DNA of 40,857 nt from VGRW01 sp031396695 (lineage in GTDB: Bacteria > Myxococcota_A > UBA9160 > SZUA-336): the NCBI GenBank assembly GCA_031396695.1, contig JANNLG010000036.1, positions 1 to 40,857 of the forward strand, in the 5' to 3' direction. The position numbers and the translations under genes were made by a program. Positions 1 through 7,785 of this stretch are shown piece by piece. Every line of letters starts with the position of its first letter. Positions within the stretch are counted from its first letter, which is position 1. The notes below the pieces were generated by a model. It had not been told where the DNA came from. It ran no database searches and was given only the letters and a program-made list of their open reading frames with translations.

Positions 1-1
1 G

Positions 2-457
2 CAGGTTTCGGGCGGCGGCATCAAGCCTTGGAAACAGAAAGGCACGGGCCGCGCGCGCCAGGGCTCGATTCGCGCTCCCCAGTGGGCCGGTGGCGGAGTC
101 GTGCACGGGCCGCGCCCGCGCGACTACGAGCAGTCGATACCAAAGAAGGTGCGCAAGGCCGCGCTGCGTTCGGCGCTCTCGCTGCGCAAGAGCGAGAACC
201 GCGTGCTGGTCCTCGACGACCTCTCGCTGGCCGAGCCGAAAACGAAGCTCCTGCTCGCGAAGCTCGCCGAGATCGGTGCGCCGGACGTGCTGATCGTGAC
301 GGCCGAGCGCGACCGCAACCTCGAGCTCGCCGGCCGCAACCTGCCCAAGGTTCGAGTGCTCGCGGTGATGGGACTGAACGTGCGCGACATCCTGCTGCGC
401 AAGCACCTGGTGATCACGCGCGCAGCCCTCGGCAAAGTCGTGGAGAGGCTGACATGA
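2..457 (+). CDS. rplD: 50S ribosomal protein L4 (uL4), 5'-truncated
   Basis: Large-subunit protein whose extended loop lines the peptide exit tunnel. The reading frame is open from base 2 and gives the last 151 residues; about 55 N-terminal residues would lie before the window, judging from the usual length of about 206. The visible part opens with the conserved loop GGGIKPWKQKGTGRARQGS followed by a PQWAGGG segment, which identifies the family. The stop overlaps the rplW start (ATGA). In enterobacteria L4 represses its own operon through the S10 leader; any such leader would be outside this window. Confidence 0.97.
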   Translation, partial: QVSGGGIKPWKQKGTGRARQGSIRAPQWAGGGVVHGPRPRDYEQSIPKKVRKAALRSALSLRKSENRVLVLDDLSLAEPKTKLLLAKLAEIGAPDVLIVTAERDRNLELAGRNLPKVRVLAVMGLNVRDILLRKHLVITRAALGKVVERLT

Positions 458-744
458 AGGACCTGCGACAGGTGATCCAGCGTCCGGTCGTCACCGAGAA
501 GAGCACGATCGAACGCGAGCAGCAGAACATCGTGACCTTCGCGGTGCATCCCGACGCGAACAAGCACGAGATCCGGCGCGCGGTCGAGGAGCTGTTCAGC
601 GTCAAGGTGCTCGACGTGCGCACCAACCGCGTGCGCGGCAAGTCGAAGCGCGTGGGCAAGTTCGTGGGCGACAAGCCGTCGTGGAAGAAGGCGCGCGTGC
701 GCCTCCGCTCCGGCGACTCGATCGAATTCTTCGAGGGAGTGTGA
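454..744 (+). CDS. rplW: 50S ribosomal protein L23 (uL23)
   Basis: Protein at the tunnel exit, where signal recognition particle and trigger factor dock. It has 96 residues, a normal length. The start MKDLRQVIQRPVVTEKS carries the typical P-V-T-E-K-S motif, followed by the basic GKSKRVGK loop. The ATG is preceded by GGAGAGG within rplD and overlaps the rplD stop by 4 nt, so translation is probably coupled. A longer in-frame opening reaches upstream to base 28 but only crosses rplD in another frame, so it is not used. Confidence 0.97.
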   Translation: MKDLRQVIQRPVVTEKSTIEREQQNIVTFAVHPDANKHEIRRAVEELFSVKVLDVRTNRVRGKSKRVGKFVGDKPSWKKARVRLRSGDSIEFFEGV

Positions 745-747
745 GCC

Positions 748-1575
748 GTGGCGACGCGTAACTACAAGCCTACATCGCCCGGCCGGCGCGGCATGTCCGT
801 CGCCGACTTCTCGGACCTGACCAAGAAGAAGCCGGAGCGCGCGCTCACCAAGGGCAAGGCCAGCACGGGCGGCCGCAACACGCGCGGCAAGATCACCAGC
901 TACCACCGCGGCGGCGGCCACAAGCGCCTCTACCGCGACATCGACTTCAAGCGCGACAAGTGGGACATCCCCGCGAAGGTCGCGTCGATCGAGTACGATC
1001 CGAACCGCAGCGCCCGCATCGCACTGCTCCACTACGCGGACGGCGAGAAGCGCTACGTCGTCGCGCCGCAGGGCATGAACGTGGGCGACCGCGTGATGAC
1101 CAGCGAGCGCGCCGAGATCAAACCCGGCAACACGCTGCCGCTGCGCCTGATCCCGACCGGTTCGCTGGTGCACAACGTCGAGCTCAAGCCCGGTAAAGGT
1201 GGTCAGCTCGTGCGCTCCGCGGGCATGGGCGCGCAGCTCATGGCGTGCGACGCCAACTACGCGCAGCTCAAACTGCCGTCGGGCGAGACGCGCATGGTGC
1301 TCGCGACCTGCCTGGCCACGATCGGACAGGTCGGCAACGCGGAGCACGAGAACATCTCGGTCGGCAAAGCCGGTCGTTCGCGCTGGCTCGGCATCCGGCC
1401 GAACGTGCGCGGAGTCGCGATGAACCCGGTCGACCATCCGCACGGCGGCGGCGAAGGCCGCACCTCCGGCGGACGCCACCCGGTCAGCCCGTGGGGCCAG
1501 CCGACCAAGGGCCACAAGACCCGCAACAACCGCCGGACGGATCGCTTCATCATCCGCCGCCGAGGACAGAAGTAA
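748..1575 (+). CDS. rplB: 50S ribosomal protein L2 (uL2)
   Basis: Core large-subunit protein needed for subunit joining and peptidyl-transferase assembly. It has 275 residues, the usual length. The C-terminal signature NPVDHPHGGGEGRTSGG is intact, with the conserved histidine region of the family. The start is GTG (MATRNYKPTSPGRRG by family alignment), with GAGGGAG at 733-739, 8 nt upstream. The TAA stop shares one base with the rpsS ATG. Confidence 0.98.
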   Translation: MATRNYKPTSPGRRGMSVADFSDLTKKKPERALTKGKASTGGRNTRGKITSYHRGGGHKRLYRDIDFKRDKWDIPAKVASIEYDPNRSARIALLHYADGEKRYVVAPQGMNVGDRVMTSERAEIKPGNTLPLRLIPTGSLVHNVELKPGKGGQLVRSAGMGAQLMACDANYAQLKLPSGETRMVLATCLATIGQVGNAEHENISVGKAGRSRWLGIRPNVRGVAMNPVDHPHGGGEGRTSGGRHPVSPWGQPTKGHKTRNNRRTDRFIIRRRGQK

Positions 1576-1874
1576 TGGCGCGTTCCGTAAAAAAGGGTCC
1601 GTACATCCAGGCGAGCCTTCAGCGGAAGGTCGACTCGATGGTGAACACCGGCTCACGTCAGATCATTCGGACCTGGTCGCGACGCTCGATGATCACGCCG
1701 GAAATGATCGGTCTCACTCTGCACGTCCACAACGGACGCCTGTTCATGCCGGTGTTCATCACCGAGAACATGGTCGGTCACCGGCTCGGCGAGTTTGCGC
1801 CGACGCGCAAGCCGGTCGTGCACTCGGGCGATCGCAAAGTGAAGGCGGCCCCCTCGGGTCCGCCCCGGAAGTGA
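1575..1874 (+). CDS. rpsS: 30S ribosomal protein S19 (uS19)
   Basis: Small-subunit head protein that works with S13 near the A-site tRNA. It has 99 residues, slightly above the usual 90-93. It begins MARSVKKGPY and contains TWSRRSMI, HNGRLFMPVFITENMVGHRLGEF and a basic C-terminus, all family hallmarks (the last quoted in parts: HNGRLFMPV, ENMVGHRLGEF). The ATG shares its A with the rplB stop. An in-frame opening back to 1245 lies within rplB and is an artefact of high GC. Confidence 0.97.
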   Translation: MARSVKKGPYIQASLQRKVDSMVNTGSRQIIRTWSRRSMITPEMIGLTLHVHNGRLFMPVFITENMVGHRLGEFAPTRKPVVHSGDRKVKAAPSGPPRK

Positions 1875-1884
1875 GGCGACCGAG

Positions 1885-2232
1885 ATGGAAGTTCGCGCGA
1901 GAGTCCGTGGAGTTCGGTTCCGGCCGCAGAAGGGTCGCCTGGTGGCGAACCTGATCCGGTCGAAGTCGGCGAGCCGCGCGCTCGAGATCCTGCGCAGTTG
2001 CGAGAAGTCGGCCGCGGTGCCGTTCGAGAAGCTGCTGCGCTCGGCGCTCGCGAATGCGGTCGAGCACAACGCGCGCCATCAGGCGGGCATCGATCTCGAC
2101 AGCCTGTACGTAAAGCGGATCACCGTCGACGAAGGGCCGCGCTCGTGGCGCATCCGCCCGCGCGCGCAGGGCCGCGCGACCTGGGTCAACAAGGGCGTGA
2201 GTCACATGACCGTCGTCCTGGACGAGCGGTAG
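1885..2232 (+). CDS. rplV: 50S ribosomal protein L22 (uL22)
   Basis: Its beta-hairpin reaches into the exit tunnel opposite L4, where macrolide-resistance mutations are known to map. It has 115 residues, a normal length. It starts MEVRARVRGVRFRPQKGRLV, with ALANAVEHNA in the middle and the family motif PRAQGRAT near the hairpin tip. GAGG at 1873-1876 gives a Shine-Dalgarno 8 nt before the ATG. It is separated from rpsS by 10 nt. Confidence 0.97.
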   Translation: MEVRARVRGVRFRPQKGRLVANLIRSKSASRALEILRSCEKSAAVPFEKLLRSALANAVEHNARHQAGIDLDSLYVKRITVDEGPRSWRIRPRAQGRATWVNKGVSHMTVVLDER

Positions 2233-2241
2233 GAGTAGGCG

Positions 2242-2919
2242 TTGGGACAGAAAGTACATCCGTACGGCTTCCGGCTGGGTGTGATCAACGGCTGGCAGTC
2301 GAACTGGTACGCGGAGCGGGGCTACACCGCAGCGCTCCACGAAGACTTGCGTATCCGCGACTTCATCAAAAAGCGCGCGTTCCACGCTGGCATCAGCAAG
2401 ATCGTGATCGAGCGCCGCGCCGAGAAGATGTCGGTCAACATCCACACCGCGCGCCCGGGAATCCTGATCGGCAAGCGCGGCGCCGATGTCGACGCGCTGC
2501 GCCGCGAAGTCGCGGAAATGACCGGCAACGAGGTCTTCATCAACATCCGCGAGATCCGCAAAGCGGAGGTCGACGCACAGCTCATCTCCGAGAACATCGC
2601 GCTGCAGCTCGAGCGCCGCGTCGCGTTCCGCCGCGCCATGAAGAAGGCGATGCAAGCGGCGCTGAAGTTCGGCGCGCAGGGAATCAAGCTGAAGGTTTCG
2701 GGCCGACTCGGCGGCGCCGAGATGTCGCGCGTGGTGCAGTACATGGAAGGTCGCGTGCCGCTGCACACGCTGCGCGCGCAGGTGGAGTTCGGATTCTGGG
2801 AAGCGCACTGCACCTACGGCTTGATCGGCGTGAAATGCTGGGTATTCCACGGCCTGGTGCCCGACGCGAAGCTCGACGAGCATCGGCTCGGCAAGCTCGA
2901 CGAGGCGCAGGCGCGCTGA
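2242..2919 (+). CDS. rpsC: 30S ribosomal protein S3 (uS3)
   Basis: Forms the mRNA entry channel of the 30S subunit with S4 and S5. It has 225 residues. The N-terminus MGQKVHPYGFRLG is universal for S3, and the KH domain carries the loop GILIGKRGADVD at about residues 73-84. The start codon is TTG, supported by AGGAG at 2231-2235 (spacing 6), which overlaps the rplV stop. The C-terminal extension beyond the S3_C domain is short. Confidence 0.97.
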   Translation: MGQKVHPYGFRLGVINGWQSNWYAERGYTAALHEDLRIRDFIKKRAFHAGISKIVIERRAEKMSVNIHTARPGILIGKRGADVDALRREVAEMTGNEVFINIREIRKAEVDAQLISENIALQLERRVAFRRAMKKAMQAALKFGAQGIKLKVSGRLGGAEMSRVVQYMEGRVPLHTLRAQVEFGFWEAHCTYGLIGVKCWVFHGLVPDAKLDEHRLGKLDEAQAR

Positions 2920-2936
2920 GCTGACACGGAGTTCCC

Positions 2937-3350
2937 ATGCTGCAACCCAAAAAAACCAAATTTCGGAAAGTCCAGAAGGGACGGCTGCGCGGTAAGGCGT
3001 ACCGCGGCGGCGAGCTCGCGTTCGGCGATTTCGGCCTGCAGACGCTCGACCACGGTCTGATCACGGCGCGCCAGATCGAAGCGGCGCGCATCGCGATGAC
3101 CCGCCACGCCAAGCGCGGCGGCAAGATCTGGATCCGCATCTTTCCGGACAAACCGATGACCAAGCGCCCGCCGGAAACACGCATGGGCAAGGGCAAGGGC
3201 AGCCCCGAGTACTGGGCCTGCCCCGTGAAGCCCGGCCGCGTGATGTACGAGATGGAAGGCGTCACGCGCGAAATCGCGCGCGAAGCGCTGCGGCTCGCCG
3301 CCCACAAGCTCGGCGTGCGCACGCGCATCCTGGAGAGGAACGAGGCATGA
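2937..3350 (+). CDS. rplP: 50S ribosomal protein L16 (uL16)
   Basis: Sits beside the A-site tRNA elbow and is a late assembly protein. It has 137 residues, the standard length. It starts MLQPKKTKFRKVQKGRLRG and contains GKGKGSPEYWACPVKPGR, diagnostic of bacterial L16. The stop overlaps the rpmC ATG by 4 nt (ATGA). It follows rpsC after 17 nt. Confidence 0.97.
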   Translation: MLQPKKTKFRKVQKGRLRGKAYRGGELAFGDFGLQTLDHGLITARQIEAARIAMTRHAKRGGKIWIRIFPDKPMTKRPPETRMGKGKGSPEYWACPVKPGRVMYEMEGVTREIAREALRLAAHKLGVRTRILERNEA

Positions 3351-3541
3351 AGGCCGCCGATCTTCGCAAGCTCAGCGACACCGAGCTCGCAGAACGCGTC
3401 AACGAGTCGCGCGATCAGCTTTTCAAGCTGCGCATCAAGCACGCGACCCAGCAGCTCGATAAAACGGCCGTTTTGCGGCGTGCGCGGCGCGACCTCGCTC
3501 GCGCGCTCACGCTCGCGGCCGAGCGGAAAGGGAAGGCATGA
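3347..3541 (+). CDS. rpmC: 50S ribosomal protein L29 (uL29)
   Basis: Small two-helix protein next to L23 at the tunnel exit. It has 64 residues, a normal length. It begins MKAADLRKLSDTELAERV and contains the conserved helix LFKLRIKHATQQL. It overlaps rplP upstream and rpsQ downstream by 4 nt each (ATGA), the usual rplP-rpmC-rpsQ order. Confidence 0.95.
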   Translation: MKAADLRKLSDTELAERVNESRDQLFKLRIKHATQQLDKTAVLRRARRDLARALTLAAERKGKA

Positions 3542-3786
3542 ACGCTCGGGGTCTTCGCAAGATCCGGGAGGGCGTGGTGATCTCCGACAAGATGGACAAG
3601 TCCGTCATCGTCGAAGTGAGCCGCACCGTCCTCCACCCCACGTATCAGAAGTACGTGCGCAAGCGCACGCGCTTCATGGCGCACGACGAGACCAACGCGT
3701 GCAAGGTCGGTGACAAGGTGCGGATCATCGAGTCGCGCCCGCTGTCGCGCCGCAAGCGTTGGCGCATCCAGGAGAAGCTGGCGTGA
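3538..3786 (+). CDS. rpsQ: 30S ribosomal protein S17 (uS17)
   Basis: Primary 16S rRNA binder of the OB-fold family. It has 82 residues. The motifs GVVISDKMDKSVIVEV, HPTYQKYVRKRTRFMAHDE and IIESRPLSRRKRWR (parts shown) are family signatures. The ATG overlaps the rpmC stop (ATGA), and the TGA stop overlaps the rplN GTG start. Confidence 0.96.
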   Translation: MNARGLRKIREGVVISDKMDKSVIVEVSRTVLHPTYQKYVRKRTRFMAHDETNACKVGDKVRIIESRPLSRRKRWRIQEKLA

Positions 3787-4151
3787 TCCAGATGCAGACC
3801 GTACTGGACGTGGCCGACAATTCGGGTGCGCGCCGCGTCTTCTGCGTGAAGGTGCTCGGCGGCTCGCAGCGCCGCTACGCCTCGATCGGCGACATCATCG
3901 TGGTGTCGGTGAAGGAAGCTCTGCCCGGCGCGCGCGTGAAGAAGAAGCAGCTCCACAAGGCGGTGATCGTCCGCACGCGGAAAGAGATCGGCCGCTCGGA
4001 CGGCACCTACATCCGCTTCGACGACAACTCCGTCGTCTTGGTCGACAACAACCGCGAGCCGATCGGGACGCGCATCTTCGGCCCGGTCGCGCGCGAGCTG
4101 CGCGCGAAGCGCTTCATGAAGATCATTTCGCTCGCGCCCGAGGTGCTCTGA
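3783..4151 (+). CDS. rplN: 50S ribosomal protein L14 (uL14)
   Basis: Forms an intersubunit bridge with 16S rRNA and is the docking site of the silencing factor RsfS. It has 122 residues, the exact family length, if translation begins at GTG 3783 (MIQMQTVLDVADNSGARRV). That start overlaps the rpsQ stop as GTGA. A frame open to 3759 would add eight unrelated residues from inside rpsQ. The stop shares one base with the rplX ATG. Confidence 0.97.
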   Translation: MIQMQTVLDVADNSGARRVFCVKVLGGSQRRYASIGDIIVVSVKEALPGARVKKKQLHKAVIVRTRKEIGRSDGTYIRFDDNSVVLVDNNREPIGTRIFGPVARELRAKRFMKIISLAPEVL

Positions 4152-4462
4152 TGTCGGCCAGGATCAAGAAGGGCGACATGGTCGAAGTGACGGTGGGCAA
4201 GGACCGCGGCAAGCGCGGCACGGTGCTGCGCGTGTTTCCCGAACGGGAGCGGGTGATGGTCGAGCGCTTGAACATCGTCAAGAAGCACCAGAAGCCCAAC
4301 GCGACCACGCGTCAGGGCGGGATCATCGAGAAGGAAGCGTCGGTCCACGTGTCGAATGTGGCGCTCGTCCACAAGGGCGAGAAGACGCGGGTTTCGTTCC
4401 GCGTGGTGGGCGGCAAGAAAATGCGCTGGAGCAAGAAGCACGACGAGGCGATCGATGGCTAG
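4151..4462 (+). CDS. rplX: 50S ribosomal protein L24 (uL24)
   Basis: Initiator of 50S assembly and a KOW-domain protein. It has 103 residues. The N-terminal KOW motif is visible in KKGDMVEVTVGKDRGKRG, followed by NIVKKHQKPN and the GGIIEKEASVHVSNV segment. The gene starts on the last base of the rplN stop and overlaps rplE by 8 nt. Confidence 0.97.
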   Translation: MSARIKKGDMVEVTVGKDRGKRGTVLRVFPERERVMVERLNIVKKHQKPNATTRQGGIIEKEASVHVSNVALVHKGEKTRVSFRVVGGKKMRWSKKHDEAIDG

Positions 4463-5060
4463 GGCGAAGAAGAAGACGCAGGAATCCGAGACACCGGCCG
4501 AGCCGGTGATCGAGAACTACGTGCCGCGGCTGCAGGAAGTCTACAAGTCCGCGGTCGCGCCGGAGCTGCAGAAGCGTTTCTCGTACAAGAGCTCGATGCA
4601 GGTTCCGCGCATCGTGAAGGTGACGCTGAACGTCGGGCTCGGCGAAGCGACGCAGAATCCGAAGCTGCTCGACGCGGCGGCGGCCGAGATCGCGCGCATG
4701 ACCGGTCAGAAGCCGATCATCCAGAAGGCCAAGAAGGCGATCGCGAACTTCCGCCTGCGCGAGAATCAGAAGATCGGCGTGACCGTCACGCTGCGCCGCG
4801 CGCGCATGTGGGAATTTCTCGACCGGCTCGTGAACGTCGCGCTGCCGCGCGTGCGCGACTTCCGCGGCGTCTCGCCGCGCGCCTTCGACGGCCGCGGCAA
4901 CTACACGCTGGGTCTGCGCGAGCAGATCATCTTTCCCGAGGTCGACTACGACAAGGTCGAGAAGATCCGGGGCTTGAACGTGACGATCGTGACCACGGCG
5001 TCGACCGACGAGGAGGGCCTCGCGCTCCTCACCGGCCTCGGCATGCCGTTCAGGACGTAA
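4455..5060 (+). CDS. rplE: 50S ribosomal protein L5 (uL5) with extended N-terminus
   Basis: Binds 5S rRNA and touches P-site tRNA. Typical bacterial L5 is about 179 residues; this one has 201. The canonical start of the fold (NYVPRLQEVYKSAVAPELQ) begins only around residue 22, after a charged tail (MARAKKKTQESETPAEPVIE). The rest is standard, including TGQKPIIQKAKKAIANF and the C-terminal GLGMPF. The ATG lies inside the end of rplX (8-nt overlap). No in-frame ATG or GTG close to the canonical start would give the usual length, so I keep the extension. Confidence 0.95.
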   Translation: MARAKKKTQESETPAEPVIENYVPRLQEVYKSAVAPELQKRFSYKSSMQVPRIVKVTLNVGLGEATQNPKLLDAAAAEIARMTGQKPIIQKAKKAIANFRLRENQKIGVTVTLRRARMWEFLDRLVNVALPRVRDFRGVSPRAFDGRGNYTLGLREQIIFPEVDYDKVEKIRGLNVTIVTTASTDEEGLALLTGLGMPFRT

Positions 5061-5066
5061 GGGACC

Positions 5067-5276
5067 ATGGCCAAGACATCGAAGCTGCATCAGCAACTCA
5101 GGCTGCGCGTGGCGCGCGTCGCCGGCAAGCTCGAGTTCCGAACGCGCTACTACAACCGCTGCGGCCGATGCGGCCGCGCGCGCGGCTACTATCGAAAGTT
5201 CGACCTGTGCCGGATCTGTCTGCGAAAGCTGGCTCTCGAGGGCAAGATCCCCGGCATCACGAAGTCGAGCTGGTGA
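5067..5276 (+). CDS. rpsN: 30S ribosomal protein S14, zinc-binding (type Z) form
   Basis: Small-subunit head protein next to S3 and S10. It has 69 residues. Cys32-x2-Cys35 and Cys48-x2-Cys51 form the zinc ribbon of the C+ paralogue; the longer zinc-free S14 has about 100 residues. Typical type Z proteins are 61 residues, so the N-terminus is slightly longer. It sits between rplE and rpsH, the canonical spc position. Confidence 0.96.
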   Translation: MAKTSKLHQQLRLRVARVAGKLEFRTRYYNRCGRCGRARGYYRKFDLCRICLRKLALEGKIPGITKSSW

Positions 5277-5286
5277 GGATGACGAC

Positions 5287-5682
5287 GTGATCAGCGATCC
5301 CATTGCAGACATGCTCACGCGCATCCGCAACGGCGGCAGCGCGCGCCTGATGCGCGTGAAAATGCCCAAGTCGAAGCTCAAGGTGGAGGTCGCCCGCGTG
5401 TTGCGCGAGCGCGGCTACATCGCCGGCTACTCGGACGATCCGGACGCCGCGAAGCCGACGCTGTGCGTCGAGATCCGCTACGGCGACGACGATCGTCCGG
5501 TGATTGAAGGCATCCAGCGCATCTCGAGTCCCGGCCGCCGTGTCTACGTCACCGCCAAGCGCATCCCGCAGATCCGCAGCGGTCTGGGCATGGCCATCCT
5601 CTCCACCCCGCGCGGCATCCTCACCGACACCGAAGCGCGTAATGCCGGCGTCGGTGGCGAGCTGCTCGCAAAGGTCTGGTAG
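5287..5682 (+). CDS. rpsH: 30S ribosomal protein S8 (uS8)
   Basis: Binds the central domain of 16S rRNA; in E. coli it also represses the spc operon at the rplE start. It has 131 residues. It begins with a GTG codon (MISDPIADMLTRIRNG) preceded by GAGG at 5275-5278, 8 nt away. The C-terminal TPRGILTDTEARNAGVGGELL is a family signature (part shown). I did not attempt to fold an S8 target site. Confidence 0.97.
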   Translation: MISDPIADMLTRIRNGGSARLMRVKMPKSKLKVEVARVLRERGYIAGYSDDPDAAKPTLCVEIRYGDDDRPVIEGIQRISSPGRRVYVTAKRIPQIRSGLGMAILSTPRGILTDTEARNAGVGGELLAKVW

Positions 5683-5684
5683 CA

Positions 5685-6230
5685 ATGTCGAGGATCGGAA
5701 AACTGCCCGTCAAAGTCGCCGCGGGCGTCGAGATCAAGGTCGTGGACGGGCGCGTGCACGTGAAGGGCCCGAAGGGGACGCTCGTCGAGGCGCTCGCGCC
5801 GCATTGCACGATCGAGGTGGCCGGCGGCGAAGCGCGCGTTACGCGCGACAGCGACCTGAAGCGCGCCAAGGCCATGCACGGCCTGATGCGCGCGCTGCTC
5901 GCGAACATGGTGAAGGGCGTGACGGAGGGCTTCTCGCGCGCGCTCGACATCATCGGCATCGGCTACCGAGCCGAGGTCGCGGGCAAGAAGCTGACGCTCA
6001 CGATCGGTTTCTCGCACCCCGTCGCCATGCCGATCCCGGCCGACCTCGAGGTCGTCGCCGAGAGTCAGACGCGGCTGGTGGTGCGCGGCGCGAACAAGCA
6101 GAAGGTCGGCCAGTTCGCCGCGGAGATCCGCAAGGTCCGCGAGCCCGAGCCGTACAAGGGCAAGGGCATCCGCTACTCCGGCGAGGTCGTGCGCCGCAAG
6201 GTCGGCAAGACCGGAACTTCGGGAGGCTGA
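5685..6230 (+). CDS. rplF: 50S ribosomal protein L6 (uL6)
   Basis: Lies at the base of the L7/L12 stalk near the factor-binding centre. It has 181 residues, a normal length, with two tandem domains. It starts MSRIGKLPVKVAAGVEIKV. The C-terminal motif EPYKGKGIRYSGEVVRRKVGK is the family signature (about residues 151-172). It follows rpsH after 2 nt. Confidence 0.97.
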   Translation: MSRIGKLPVKVAAGVEIKVVDGRVHVKGPKGTLVEALAPHCTIEVAGGEARVTRDSDLKRAKAMHGLMRALLANMVKGVTEGFSRALDIIGIGYRAEVAGKKLTLTIGFSHPVAMPIPADLEVVAESQTRLVVRGANKQKVGQFAAEIRKVREPEPYKGKGIRYSGEVVRRKVGKTGTSGG

Positions 6231-6238
6231 GGAAGGTC

Positions 6239-6601
6239 ATGAAGGTGTCTCGCCGGAAGGCTCTCCTCGAGCGGCGCAAGCTGAAGGTTCGCAAGCAGCT
6301 GCGCACGAGCGAGCGGCCACAGCTCACCATCTATCGCAGCTCGAAGCACATCTATGCGCAGCTCACGGACCCGCTCACGGGCAAGACGCTGACGGGCGTC
6401 TCCACGCGGTCACCCGGCGTGCGCGACGGTCTCGAGTCGACGAAGGACGTCGACGCGGCCAAGAAAGTTGGAACGGCGATCGCGAAACTCGCGCAAGAAC
6501 GCGACATCCGCGAAGTCAGCTTCAACCGAAACGGATTCGTCTACACCGGACGCGTGAAAGCGCTCGCAGACGCGGCTCGCGAAGCCGGGCTGTCGTTCTA
6601 A
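6239..6601 (+). CDS. rplR: 50S ribosomal protein L18 (uL18)
   Basis: Binds 5S rRNA with L5. It has 120 residues, typical length. An N-terminal arginine/lysine-rich tail (MKVSRRKALLERRKLKVRK) is followed by RPQLTIYRSSKHIYAQL and by FNRNGFVYTGRVKALADAAREAG (part), all characteristic. The ATG has GAGG-like AGGCTGAGGAAGG just upstream. An in-frame opening reaching back to 5504 lies inside rpsH/rplF and is not coding. Confidence 0.97.
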   Translation: MKVSRRKALLERRKLKVRKQLRTSERPQLTIYRSSKHIYAQLTDPLTGKTLTGVSTRSPGVRDGLESTKDVDAAKKVGTAIAKLAQERDIREVSFNRNGFVYTGRVKALADAAREAGLSF

Positions 6602-6617
6602 CAGGAGCACAAGGTCG

Positions 6618-7130
6618 ATGGCGCGACAGAGTTTTCGACGCGAACGGCTGAATCCGAACGACTACGAGCTCGAAGAGCGCGTGGTCGACATCAACCGTGT
6701 CGCGAAGGTCGTGAAGGGCGGGCGGCGCTTCGGCTTCACCGCGCTGGTCGTGCTCGGCAACGGGCAGGGCGTGGTGGGCTCCGGACTCGGCAAGGCCAAC
6801 GAAGTTCCCGAAGCGATCCGCAAGGGCATCGAGCAGGCGCGCAAGAACCTGATCAGTGTGCCGCTGCTGGACGGCACGATTCCGCATGAGGTCACCGGTG
6901 AATTCGGCGCGGGCATGGTCGTGCTTCGGCCCGCGCGGCGCGGAACCGGCGTGATCGCCGGCGGCGCGGTGCGCGCGCTGTGCGAGGCCGCGGGCGTGCA
7001 GAACGTACTGACCAAGAGCCTGGGCACGAACCGACATCACAACGTCATTCGCGCGACGCTCGACGCCTTCCGGCAGTTGCGCGTGCGCGAGGAGCGCATC
7101 GCCGAGCTCGGCGCTGCGGCGGCGAGCTAG
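6618..7130 (+). CDS. rpsE: 30S ribosomal protein S5 (uS5)
   Basis: Helps unwind mRNA at the entry channel and affects decoding accuracy. It has 170 residues. A dsRNA-binding-like N-terminal domain (ERVVDINRVAKVVKGGRRF) is followed by GNGQGVVGSGLGKANEVPEA and by the C-terminal ribosomal S5 domain 2 fold with KSLGTNRHHNVI. AACAGGAGCACAAGG upstream supplies the Shine-Dalgarno sequence. Confidence 0.97.
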   Translation: MARQSFRRERLNPNDYELEERVVDINRVAKVVKGGRRFGFTALVVLGNGQGVVGSGLGKANEVPEAIRKGIEQARKNLISVPLLDGTIPHEVTGEFGAGMVVLRPARRGTGVIAGGAVRALCEAAGVQNVLTKSLGTNRHHNVIRATLDAFRQLRVREERIAELGAAAAS

Positions 7131-7138
7131 GGAGCGAC

Positions 7139-7342
7139 ATGGCGACGAAGAAAGCGAAGCCGGCCGGCCGCCTCCGCGTGCGCCAGGTGCGCAGCGCGAT
7201 CGGCTACGCGCCGGATCAGCACCAGACGCTGCGCGGCCTGGGCCTTGGCAAGCCCAATGCCGTGCGCGAGCTCGAAGACACCCCGGCCGTGCGCGGGATG
7301 ATCAACAAGGTCCGTCACATCGTGCGCGTGGAGGGCGAGTGA
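7139..7342 (+). CDS. rpmD: 50S ribosomal protein L30 (uL30)
   Basis: Small large-subunit protein near the 5S rRNA. It has 67 residues, a little longer than the usual 59-60 because of a basic head (MATKKAKPAGR). LRVRQVRSAIGYAPDQHQTLRGLGLGK is the family core (conserved IG....Q..TL..LGL pattern). The ATG follows GGAG in CTAGGGAGCGAC at 7 nt. It ends in GTGATG, at the rplO start. Confidence 0.95.
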   Translation: MATKKAKPAGRLRVRQVRSAIGYAPDQHQTLRGLGLGKPNAVRELEDTPAVRGMINKVRHIVRVEGE

Positions 7343-7785
7343 TGCTCAGCCGGCTGAAACCGAACAAAGGCTCGCGCAAGCCGCGCAAGCGCGTGGGGCG
7401 CGGCGTCGGCAGCGGCAGCGCGAAGACGTCGGGCCGCGGTCAGAAGGGCGCGGGCTCGCGCGCGGGCCGCAAGCACAAGCCGCACCGCGAAGGCGGTCAG
7501 ATTCCGCTCGTGATGCGGATGCCCAAGCGCGGCTTCACGAACATCTTCGACGAGCACATCCAGGTGGTGAACGTGAAGGCGCTCAAGCTGTTCAAGGCGG
7601 GCGCGGACGTCGACGCCGCGGCGCTCGCGGGCGTCGGGCTGATTCGCAACGTCGGCGCCCCGGTCAAGCTGCTCGGCACGGGAGACCTATCGGTCGCGCT
7701 CAAGGTGCGCGTCTCGGCGGTCTCCGATTCCGCCCGCAAGAAGATCGAAGCGGCGGGCGGCAGCGTGGAGATCCAGACACTGTGA
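7342..7785 (+). CDS. rplO: 50S ribosomal protein L15 (uL15)
   Basis: Late-assembling protein of the large-subunit core. It has 147 residues. The N-terminal Gly/Arg/Lys-rich stretch (KRVGRGVGSGSAKTSGRGQKG) and RMPKRGFTN are signatures (parts shown). I start at ATG 7342 because GGAGGG at 7330-7335 is then 6 nt away; an in-frame GTG at 7339 directly before it is possible and would add one residue. The stop overlaps the secY GTG. Confidence 0.96.
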   Translation: MLSRLKPNKGSRKPRKRVGRGVGSGSAKTSGRGQKGAGSRAGRKHKPHREGGQIPLVMRMPKRGFTNIFDEHIQVVNVKALKLFKAGADVDAAALAGVGLIRNVGAPVKLLGTGDLSVALKVRVSAVSDSARKKIEAAGGSVEIQTL

